DNA of 64,000 bases, from NCBI GenBank assembly GCA_021295835.1, contig JAGWBP010000007.1, forward strand, positions 39,850-103,849, read 5' to 3'. Below the pieces are notes generated by a model. It saw only the letters and a list, made by a program, of their open reading frames with translations. It made no database searches and was not told the origin of the DNA. This stretch comes from Gemmatimonadota bacterium (GTDB taxonomy: Bacteria > Gemmatimonadota > Gemmatimonadetes > Longimicrobiales > Gaopeijiaceae). A program made the translations under genes and the position numbers. Shown piece after piece: positions 48,934 through 56,121 of the stretch (within the stretch, counting starts at the first letter, position 1; every line of letters begins with the position of its first letter).

Positions 48934-49611
48934 GTGAGCGAAGCGTATTGGTCGGGGCCTCTCGACCGGGGTTCCCTTGTGGCATCGCTCGCCGGGCACG
49001 CCCTTGTCCTCGCCCTCATCCTGCTGGTGTTCCCGGTGCTCGACGATCCGCCTGTGCTCTACGAGACGGTGGCGGTCGAGATGGTGGCGCTCGCCTCCGA
49101 GCCCGAAGACGTGCTTGTGGTCGAGACGCCCGACGACCCGCCCCCGGTCGAGGACGGGGCACCGTTGCCCGGTCCCGAGCCCGAGCCCGATACCGCCGAG
49201 GTGGAGCCCCCCGCCGAGGATCCCGCTCCCGCCGATACCCAGGAGAGCCAGGAGGTCGCCGAGCCGGACGACGGGGAGGACATGTTGACGCAGCGGGTGG
49301 AGGCATTCCGCCGCGACTACCCAGAGTACTTCCAGAACATTACCAACTGGATCGAGCGGTGCTTCCGCTGGCAGGGATCCGGTAGGCTCGAGGTGGCCGT
49401 CACCTTCAGGGTGCTGCGCGACGGGAGTACGGTCGACATGGAGGTCGCCACGCCATCCGGAAGCCACGCCTTCGACCAGGAGGCGCTCGGCGCGGTCGAG
49501 TGCGCCGGGATGCGTGGCCGCCTGGGCGCCCTTCCCGAGGAGTATCCGTACTCGATACTGCCCGTGCACTACACCTTCACGCCGCGGGCGGGGTTGGGTT
49601 CGGGCGAGTGA
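48934..49611 (+). CDS. TonB/TolA-type energy transducer of the Tol cluster
   Basis: A 225-residue protein. One N-terminal helix (SLVASLAGHALVLALILLVF), a Glu/Pro-rich linker (GPEPEPDTAEVEPPAEDPAP) and a C-terminal TonB-like domain (QGSGRLEVAVTFRVLRDGST, VDMEVATPSGSHAFDQEALG). It occupies the TolA position between TolR and TolB, so it probably acts as TolA in this organism, although its C-terminal fold looks TonB-like. GTG at 48934 is the start. The stop overlaps the TolB GTG start by GTGA. Confidence 0.85.
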   Translation: MSEAYWSGPLDRGSLVASLAGHALVLALILLVFPVLDDPPVLYETVAVEMVALASEPEDVLVVETPDDPPPVEDGAPLPGPEPEPDTAEVEPPAEDPAPADTQESQEVAEPDDGEDMLTQRVEAFRRDYPEYFQNITNWIERCFRWQGSGRLEVAVTFRVLRDGSTVDMEVATPSGSHAFDQEALGAVECAGMRGRLGALPEEYPYSILPVHYTFTPRAGLGSGE

Positions 49612-51035
49612 GCGCAGAGGTCGCCACCTTCGCCGCCACAATGAAGGCTGCGACCTTCCGCGCGGTTGCGCCGGGGGCTATCTGCGCCCTTGCGTTGGTC
49701 CCGGCAGCGGCCCTTGGGGCGCAGGAGACGGCCGTTCCCGGCGTCTCGCTGGGGCTCCTCTACAGGAACATCTATGTGCCGCCAATCGCGGTGAAGCCCT
49801 TCGCGGTCGAATCTCCGGGCGAGGAGGCGCTGGGGCGCGAGATCGAGATGATCATAGCCCAGGATCTCGACTTCAGCGACCGCTTCCTGGTGCGCGACAG
49901 TCTCCCCACGGAGTTCTCCGGCCAGGGGGTTCAGTATGAGCTCTGGGAGCAGTTCGAGGTTGACTGGCTGCTCGCCGGGTCACTTGCGGCCAATCCCACC
50001 GGCGAGGGCTGGGTGCTGACTCTGGAGGCGCACGACATCGTCTACGGCAGCCTGCAGGACAGGGGGACGTTCCCGATCCCGGAGAGTGGTTCCGCCAGCT
50101 TCCGCATGGCGGTGCATACGGCTTCCGACGCGATCGTCGAGTGGGTCACCGGCGAGGTCGGAATTGCCGCCACGCGGGTCGTCTTCGCCATGCGGGCCTT
50201 CGGCGAGCAACGCGGGAAGGAGCTCTACATAGTCGACTCCGACGGCGAGAACCTGCGCCGCCTGACGTGGGACCAGAGCCTAGTGGCGTCGCCCGTCTGG
50301 TCGCCCGACGGCACGCGCATAGCCTACTCCTCCTGGAAGGCGGGTTCGGCACGGCTCTACGAGCGGCACCTCCGGACCGGAGCTGACCGTGCGCTCGTCC
50401 CGGAGGGGGCCGGGCAGCAGCTCACGCCCACCTACCATCCAGATGGCGGCGAAGTCGTCTTCGCGGTGATCGGGGCCGAGCCGAGGGGACTCTACAGCTA
50501 CGACGCGGACCGCAACTGCTGCCTGACGCACCTGGGCGGGGGCGCGTACCACGACATCTCGCCCGGCTACTCGCCGGACGGCTCCGAGATCGTCTTCATG
50601 TCGAATCGGCTCGGGGTGGCGACGCCGCAGGTCTACGTCGGCAAACCGGTGCGCGGCAACGTACCCGAACTGCTGTCGCCGTACCGGTACGGCGACGGTG
50701 GTTACTTCGCAGATCCCGACTGGTCGCCGACCTCGAGCAGAGTCGCCTTCTCGGGCGGTATCGCCCAGCGGCGCCAGGCGAACCGCTACCACATCTTCGT
50801 GGCCGACGTCGAGCGGGGCGACAACTGGTTGGTGCAGCTCACCCAGGAGGGCAACAACGAGGACCCCAGCTGGGCGGTCGATGGGCGTCACATCGTCTTT
50901 TCGGGTCGGCGCGACTACGGCTCCGGCGTCTTTGTGGTCGATGCCATCACCGGGCGGACCCGCGTGCTGGTCGCCAACGTAGAGGCAGCCGACCCGGACT
51001 GGTCGCCCATCCTCGCGGACGGCACTACAAGGTGA
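49608..51035 (+). CDS. tolB: TolB periplasmic beta-propeller protein
   Basis: A 475-residue periplasmic protein. Signal peptide ends AALGAQET. The N-terminal domain (NIYVPPIAVKPFAVESPGEE) precedes a six-bladed propeller with repeats ELYIVDSDGENLRRLTWDQS, SPVWSPDGTRIAYSSWK, SPGYSPDGSEIVFMSNR and DPSWAVDGRHIVFSGRR. TolB partners Pal in the outer membrane and TolA in the inner. GTG at 49608 overlaps the previous stop; ATG at 49641 is an alternative that gives a shorter signal peptide. No pal or ybgF gene follows; the cluster ends here in this window. Confidence 0.9.
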   Translation: MSAEVATFAATMKAATFRAVAPGAICALALVPAAALGAQETAVPGVSLGLLYRNIYVPPIAVKPFAVESPGEEALGREIEMIIAQDLDFSDRFLVRDSLPTEFSGQGVQYELWEQFEVDWLLAGSLAANPTGEGWVLTLEAHDIVYGSLQDRGTFPIPESGSASFRMAVHTASDAIVEWVTGEVGIAATRVVFAMRAFGEQRGKELYIVDSDGENLRRLTWDQSLVASPVWSPDGTRIAYSSWKAGSARLYERHLRTGADRALVPEGAGQQLTPTYHPDGGEVVFAVIGAEPRGLYSYDADRNCCLTHLGGGAYHDISPGYSPDGSEIVFMSNRLGVATPQVYVGKPVRGNVPELLSPYRYGDGGYFADPDWSPTSSRVAFSGGIAQRRQANRYHIFVADVERGDNWLVQLTQEGNNEDPSWAVDGRHIVFSGRRDYGSGVFVVDAITGRTRVLVANVEAADPDWSPILADGTTR

Positions 51036-51321
51036 CGGAGGCCGTCGCGGCCCACCATCCTGCCAGGACGCTCCTGCGAGTCTTTTCCAGTCCGGAGATG
51101 AGCAGAGTGTCACGATCATGCTCCCATAGTCTGCTCGCACCCCCGCTCACCCTCACTTCCCGTCGGAAACCGGCTCCCCGCTCATGCCCACTCCTCATTG
51201 GACAACGCTGGGGATTGATCGCCGTGGCGTGCTCCGGTAGTTTGAGCAGCGTGCGTCAGGTGGTCTCCGGCGCGCAGCAGCCTGGTTCTACAAGCCCCTG
51301 CCGCTCTGAAGGAGGTCTCGT

Positions 51322-52713
51322 TTGGGACGCCCCGACGAAGCTGGAGCACCGGAGGAAACATCAGCGCCCGAGCCCGGGAAGGGTCCAAGGGGCCGACCGG
51401 TCAGCCGCAGGGCCCTAATCCGCAGCACAGTCGGGGCGCTCGCCGGGGTCCCGTTGGTGGGTGGACTGGCAGCCGGAGACGGCCTCCGTCGCCCCCCCGG
51501 TAGGCATCTCCGCCGCCCGAAGGCCAGCTCCGACGACGAGATCGTGCTGGGCATCTCGGCTGCCTTCTCGGGGCCGTCGCGTGCGTTGGGCACCGAGCTA
51601 TATCGCGGTTCGATGGCGTACTTCAGCCACCTGAACGAAAACGGGGGCGTCAACGGGCGCAGGCTGTCGCTCAAACTGCTCGACGACGGCTACCAGCCCG
51701 ATCCATGCGTCGCCAACACGATCGAGCTCATGCGGGACGACAGCGTCTTCCTCCTCTTCAACTACGTCGGCACCCCGACGGTCACCCGTGCGCTCCCGGT
51801 CCTCAAGAAGTTCCGCGACCAGCAGGTCTACCTCTTCTTCCCCTTCACGGGCGCGGAGCCGCAGCGCGAGCCGCCCTACGGCGAGTTCGCCTTCAACTTG
51901 CGCGCGTCGTACCGCCAGGAGACTGCCGGGCTGGTCGACAACTTCCTCGCGATCGGGCGTCGCCGGGTGGCCGTCTTCTACCAGAACGACGCCTACGGAC
52001 GGAGCGGATGGGCCGGGGTGCGCGAGGCGCTCGCAGCCCACGGGGAGACGATCGTCGGCGAGGCCACCTATACGCGCGGGACCCAGTTCGACTCCAGCAT
52101 GCGGCGCCAGGTCGAGGTCCTCGAGCGCCGTTCGCCGGACGCCATAATCTGCATCGGCGCCTATGCGGCTTGCGCCGCCTTCGCCCGTGACGCCGAGGAG
52201 CTGGGTCTGCACGTGCCGGTCGCCAACGTTTCCTTCGTGGGCAGCGAGAATCTGCTCGCCCTGATGTCAGAGGAACGCAGAGACGCGGGGTCGCACACCC
52301 GCTGGCTCGTAAACTCGCAGGTTGTGCCGAGCTACGCCGACACCTCGCTTCCTGCGGTTCGCGAATACCACGAGCTGATGGCCCGCTTCGATCCGCCGCC
52401 GCCCACGCCCGACCAGGTCTCCCGCATCGTCGAGGGCGAGGAGTATGAGACGGTCCCGCAGAGCTTCGTCAGCCTCGAGGGCTTCCTCAACGCGAAGCTG
52501 ATCGCCGAGATCATCCGGCGGATGGGGGACGACCCGCGCCGATCGCGCATCGAGGACGCCGTCTTCCAGGTCCGCGACTACGACCTCGGCGTCGGCGAGC
52601 GGGTGCGCTTCGGGCCTGGGCGGCGCCAGGGGCTGCAACGGGTCTACTACACCTTCCCCGAAGACGGGCGCTTCGTGCCGCTCGACGACTGGGGCGCGAG
52701 GTTCGGGGCGTGA
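51322..52713 (+). CDS. Periplasmic branched-chain-type substrate-binding protein with Tat signal
   Basis: A 463-residue type I periplasmic binding protein (LivJ/urea/amide-binding family): IVLGISAAFSGPSRALGTEL, NGGVNGRRLSLKLLDDGYQP, RVAVFYQNDAYGRSGWAGVR and FLNAKLIAEIIRRM. The signal has SRRALIRS, a plausible twin-arginine motif, then a mild hydrophobic run. TTG at 51322 follows an almost perfect AAGGAGGT (51309-51316). No ABC permease or ATPase adjoins it. Instead the next gene (overlap GTGA) encodes a membrane Cache-HAMP protein and the third an OFA transporter, so the binding protein probably serves sensing rather than ABC import. Confidence 0.85.
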   Translation: MGRPDEAGAPEETSAPEPGKGPRGRPVSRRALIRSTVGALAGVPLVGGLAAGDGLRRPPGRHLRRPKASSDDEIVLGISAAFSGPSRALGTELYRGSMAYFSHLNENGGVNGRRLSLKLLDDGYQPDPCVANTIELMRDDSVFLLFNYVGTPTVTRALPVLKKFRDQQVYLFFPFTGAEPQREPPYGEFAFNLRASYRQETAGLVDNFLAIGRRRVAVFYQNDAYGRSGWAGVREALAAHGETIVGEATYTRGTQFDSSMRRQVEVLERRSPDAIICIGAYAACAAFARDAEELGLHVPVANVSFVGSENLLALMSEERRDAGSHTRWLVNSQVVPSYADTSLPAVREYHELMARFDPPPPTPDQVSRIVEGEEYETVPQSFVSLEGFLNAKLIAEIIRRMGDDPRRSRIEDAVFQVRDYDLGVGERVRFGPGRRQGLQRVYYTFPEDGRFVPLDDWGARFGA

Positions 52714-53456
52714 GCGCCAAGCGCAAGGACGAGCTCAGGGTCCGGAAGCTCTTCCGCAAGACCCGCTTCGGCTCCGCCGCGCTCTTCGGCCTGGTGGTCC
52801 TCTCGATCTCGGTGCTCTCGATCCGCACCGTGTCGCGCGAGCTGCGCGACGAGTACGTGGGCAACAGCGAGAGCATCGCCAAGAACATCGCCGACTCGAG
52901 TGTAGATATCCTCCTCAACCGCAACCTCGCGACGCTGCAGTCGCTGATCGACCAGTTCGTCCAGATCCAGAGCATCCGCTACATCTACATCACTAGCGAC
53001 GAGGGCGAGTTCCTGGCGCACACCTTCGTCCCGGGCATTCCGGACCAGATCCTCGAGAGCGATCCCTCGGTCAACGAGCCGGTGGAGCGCAGCATTCCCG
53101 GCCTCGGCGACTTCGTCGAGGTCGGCAGCCCCATCCTGTCGGGAGTCGCCGGCAACGTGCACGTCGGAATGGACCTCGAGCTCCTGGGGCTCAAGATCCA
53201 GCGGGCCGTCGGGCAGCAAGTCTACCTGCTCTGCATCATCCTCGTCGTCGGCGTCCTGGCGACGCTCTGGCTGGTTAGGCTCGCCTCGAGGCCGCTGGCG
53301 CAGCTGCTCGGCTACACGACCGTGCTCGCCCACTCGCGCCAGCGAGGCACTACACCGCACGACCCGATCCTCGGGCGCGACGACGAGATCGGCGACATGG
53401 CCCGCCTGATGCACTTCGCGGCCGTCGGGGATCCAGGCGGTGACGAGAGCGAATAG
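52710..53456 (+). CDS. Cache-HAMP membrane sensor without an output domain
   Basis: A 248-residue protein. Helix 1 (LFGLVVLSISVLSIRTVSRE), a periplasmic sCache-like domain of about 130 residues (LLNRNLATLQSLIDQFVQIQ, YIYITSDEGEFLAHTFVPG), helix 2 (VYLLCIILVVGVLATLWLVR) and a HAMP segment (ASRPLAQLLGYTTVLAHSRQ, DDEIGDMARLMHF). It ends 10 residues after the HAMP, so kinase, cyclase or chemotaxis output is missing. GTG at 52710 overlaps the binding-protein stop. Either a truncated kinase or a signalling subunit whose partner is elsewhere; nothing downstream could restore a kinase, since an unrelated transporter follows 40 bases on. Confidence 0.78.
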   Translation: MSAKRKDELRVRKLFRKTRFGSAALFGLVVLSISVLSIRTVSRELRDEYVGNSESIAKNIADSSVDILLNRNLATLQSLIDQFVQIQSIRYIYITSDEGEFLAHTFVPGIPDQILESDPSVNEPVERSIPGLGDFVEVGSPILSGVAGNVHVGMDLELLGLKIQRAVGQQVYLLCIILVVGVLATLWLVRLASRPLAQLLGYTTVLAHSRQRGTTPHDPILGRDDEIGDMARLMHFAAVGDPGGDESE

Positions 53457-53495
53457 CGGCCCATCGACGGCTCCCACGGCCGAGGCTAGCTGACG

Positions 53496-54836
53496 GTGTT
53501 CAGCGCGAGCGCACAGGTGCCACGCTTCGTGATCGCGTTTTTTTGCACCGTCCTGCAGGTGTGCCTAGGCACCGTCTACGCCTGGAGCTTCTTCCAGACG
53601 ATGCTGGTCCGCGGCTTCGGGTGGAGCTTCAGCCAGACCGCGGCCGCATTCAGCATCACCATCTTCTCGCTCGGCGTCTCGGCCGCGATCTCGGGGCAGG
53701 CGCTTCCCAAGCTCGGACCCCGGATTCTGGCGCTCACGGGCTGCCTCCTCTTCTCGGGCGGCTACCTGCTGGCGAGTCTGGCGCTCTCGCTCGACGCGAT
53801 CTGGCTCTTCTACCTCGGCTACGGGGTCGTCGGCGGTGCCGGGATCGGCATGGGCTACGTGACCCCAGTCGCGACCGTCGCCAGGTGGTTCCCGGACCGG
53901 AAGGGTCTCATGACCGGGATCGTAGTGATGGGATTCGGGGTCGGTGCGCTCTTCCTCAGCAAGGTGCTCGCGCCACTCCTGATCGTGAGGACCGCAGGCG
54001 ATCTGCAGGCGGTCTTCCTCTGGCTGGGGGTCTTCTTCGCGTGCGTGCTCGTGCCGAGCAGCCTAGTGCTCCGCAATCCGCCCGCGGAGGGTCCGCCGCC
54101 GGTCGGAGGCAACTCCCGCGCGGGCACCTCCCGGCCAACCGCCAAGCCGCCGCCGATAGGCGAACCGGCTGCACCCTACCTGAAGACGTTGCAGTTCTCG
54201 ATCATGTGGACGGTCCTCTTCTTCAACATCGCGGCCGGTCTCTCGGTGATCAGCTTCCAGTCCGAGCTGCTGCAAGAGGTGTGGGGCCTCGCCGACCCGG
54301 CCGTCGGTCCGGGCAGGCTCGCCGAATACGGCGCAACGCTGATCGCCGCTAGCTCCGTCTGCAACGGGCTTGGCCGGCTCTTCTGGGGGATGCTCTCGGA
54401 CCGGATCGGCCAGGTGCGCGTCTTCCGCATCCTGCTCGCGAGCCAGATGGTGGTCTTCGGCATCCTGATGACCGAAGCGAACCCTTGGATCTTCTCGGCC
54501 CTCGTCTGCTACGTGCTCTTCTGCTTCGGTGGCGGCTTCGCGACGATGCCCTCCTTCGTGATCGACGTCTTCGGAGCGCGCGTCATGTCCAAGATGTACG
54601 GCACCGTGCTGACCGCCTGGGCCGCAGCGGGGATCATCGGACCGATGTACATCGGGTATCTCAAGGACAACTACCCGGACCGCGCCGTCATGTACTGCTT
54701 TCTGATCGGAATCCTGATGCTCGTTGCAGGCTACGTCTGCTCGTACATGCTCGGCGACAGCCGCATCCGGGTCGGGCGTCCAACCTTGGGGCAGACGCTC
54801 AGGCGCTACGGGGTGGCCGTGAATGCAAAATTGTAA
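53496..54836 (+). CDS. OFA-family MFS transporter (oxalate/formate antiporter type)
   Basis: A 446-residue major facilitator of 12 helices. CLGTVYAWSFFQTMLVRGFG and ATVARWFPDRKGLMTGIVVM are characteristic of the OFA branch (OxlT, YhjX). GLGRLFWGMLSDRIGQVRVF is the central loop motif, and FGGGFATMPSFVIDVFGARV a later one. Members exchange organic acids. A hydrophilic loop (NPPAEGPPPVGGNSRAGTSR) separates the halves. GTG at 53496. The preceding two genes suggest that its expression or activity is tied to sensing of the transported acid. Its TAA stop lies in the AT-rich island that follows. Confidence 0.87.
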   Translation: MFSASAQVPRFVIAFFCTVLQVCLGTVYAWSFFQTMLVRGFGWSFSQTAAAFSITIFSLGVSAAISGQALPKLGPRILALTGCLLFSGGYLLASLALSLDAIWLFYLGYGVVGGAGIGMGYVTPVATVARWFPDRKGLMTGIVVMGFGVGALFLSKVLAPLLIVRTAGDLQAVFLWLGVFFACVLVPSSLVLRNPPAEGPPPVGGNSRAGTSRPTAKPPPIGEPAAPYLKTLQFSIMWTVLFFNIAAGLSVISFQSELLQEVWGLADPAVGPGRLAEYGATLIAASSVCNGLGRLFWGMLSDRIGQVRVFRILLASQMVVFGILMTEANPWIFSALVCYVLFCFGGGFATMPSFVIDVFGARVMSKMYGTVLTAWAAAGIIGPMYIGYLKDNYPDRAVMYCFLIGILMLVAGYVCSYMLGDSRIRVGRPTLGQTLRRYGVAVNAKL

Positions 54837-54872
54837 ACCGTAGTAGTCATGTTGTAATCTACAGTTTACATC
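54829..54872. repeat. AT-rich inverted repeat between convergent genes
   Basis: TGTAAACCGTAG-N15-CTACAGTTTACA (54832-54869): two 12-base arms with one mismatch and a loop containing TTGTAAT. It sits between the OFA transporter stop (TAA lies inside it) and the dehydratase stop. It could serve as a bidirectional terminator-like hairpin, but arms are AT-rich. It closely resembles the island at 41720-41772. Confidence 0.6.
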
Positions 54873-56121
54873 ACTTTAGTTCGTCCACGGTGTGGCCGAG
54901 CTTGCGCAGCTCGTGGACGATCTTCGCCACATGGTCCCGGCCCCGCGTCTCGATCCTCATCTCGATTCCGACCTTGCCGACCGAAATGTCGCCGAAGGCG
55001 CGCGTATGCTCGATGTGGAGCACGTTGGCACCCGCGATCGCGACGACTCCCGTGACCTCGTTCAGGTAGCCGGGACGGTCGCGCACCACCACTGCGAGGC
55101 TCGCCAGACGGCCGTCGGCCCAGAGACCTCTGTCGATGATGCGCGACACGACATTCATGTCGATGTTCCCTCCCGAGAGCACGCACACCACCGAGTCGCC
55201 TGTCGCGACGGGCACCTTGCCTGCGAGCAGCGCTGCGACAGCGACCGCACCCGCCCCCTCGACCACCAGCTTCTCACGCTCGAGGAGGAAGAAGATGGCG
55301 CGAATGATCTCCTCCTCGCTCACGACGACCATCTCGTCGACGAGCGCCTCGAGGTGAGGGTAGGCGACTCTCCCGATCCGCTTCACGGCGATTCCGTCGG
55401 CGAGCGTGTCGCCTGTCTGGATCTCCCTGGGCTTGCCCGCCTCCAGCGATCGCATCGCCGCAGCCGCACGGGCGGCCTCGACTCCCACGATTCGTATGCC
55501 CGCTCGCAGATCCTTCACCGCGGTGGCGACTCCCGAGATCATACCGCCTCCGCCGACCGGGACCACGATCGCGGTCACATCGGGGATCTGCTCCAGGATC
55601 TCGAGTCCCATCGTCCCCTGCCCCGCCATCACCTCCAGGTCGTCGAAGGGGTGCACCAGGGTGAGCCCCTCCTCCTGGACGAGCCGGTCCACGACGGCCG
55701 CCCCGTCCGAAAGGGTGTCGCCCCGCTGGATCACGCGGGCCCCGGCGGCGCGGGTGTTCCCAACCTTGATGAGCGGGGCGTCTCGGGGCATGACGATCGT
55801 GCACGGCACCCCCAGCCTCGCCGCGTGACGCGCGAGCGCCTGGGCGTGATTGCCCGCACTGGCCGCGACGACGCCCTGGGCGAGCGCGGAGGGGGCGAGC
55901 GAGAGGAGCTTGTTGAGCGAGCCCCGGTCCTTGAAGGAGCCCGTGCGCTGACGGAGCTCCGCCTTCAGATGGACGCGCTCGCCCACCCGTTCCTCGAGCG
56001 CAAATGACCTCGGGCACCCGGTGCGCACCACCTGGCTGGCGATGCGGCGGCGGGCAGCGGCTACCTGGGCCGGGGCGAGAATGGGGAAGCCGTGGTGGAG
56101 TCCGGTTGCGGTGCCAATCAG
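54871..56121 (-). CDS. ilvA: Threonine ammonia-lyase (IlvA/TdcB type) with C-terminal ACT domain
   Basis: A PLP enzyme of about 416 residues that deaminates threonine to 2-oxobutanoate, the first step to isoleucine. PLP Lys in RTGSFKDRGSLNK, the phosphate loop VVPVGGGGMISGVATA, and AASAGNHAQALARHAARLGV are visible. The last 75 residues (SLAVVVRDRPGYLNEVTGVV, IEMRIETRGRDHVAKIVHEL) form a single ACT-like domain. No ATG, GTG or TTG occurs in frame before the conserved PAQVAAARRRIASQVVRT, so the start is set at CTG 56121, which overlaps the sucA TGA (CTGA). Feedback control by isoleucine or by valine is typical for this type. Confidence 0.88.
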   Translation of the reverse strand: MIGTATGLHHGFPILAPAQVAAARRRIASQVVRTGCPRSFALEERVGERVHLKAELRQRTGSFKDRGSLNKLLSLAPSALAQGVVAASAGNHAQALARHAARLGVPCTIVMPRDAPLIKVGNTRAAGARVIQRGDTLSDGAAVVDRLVQEEGLTLVHPFDDLEVMAGQGTMGLEILEQIPDVTAIVVPVGGGGMISGVATAVKDLRAGIRIVGVEAARAAAAMRSLEAGKPREIQTGDTLADGIAVKRIGRVAYPHLEALVDEMVVVSEEEIIRAIFFLLEREKLVVEGAGAVAVAALLAGKVPVATGDSVVCVLSGGNIDMNVVSRIIDRGLWADGRLASLAVVVRDRPGYLNEVTGVVAIAGANVLHIEHTRAFGDISVGKVGIEMRIETRGRDHVAKIVHELRKLGHTVDELK

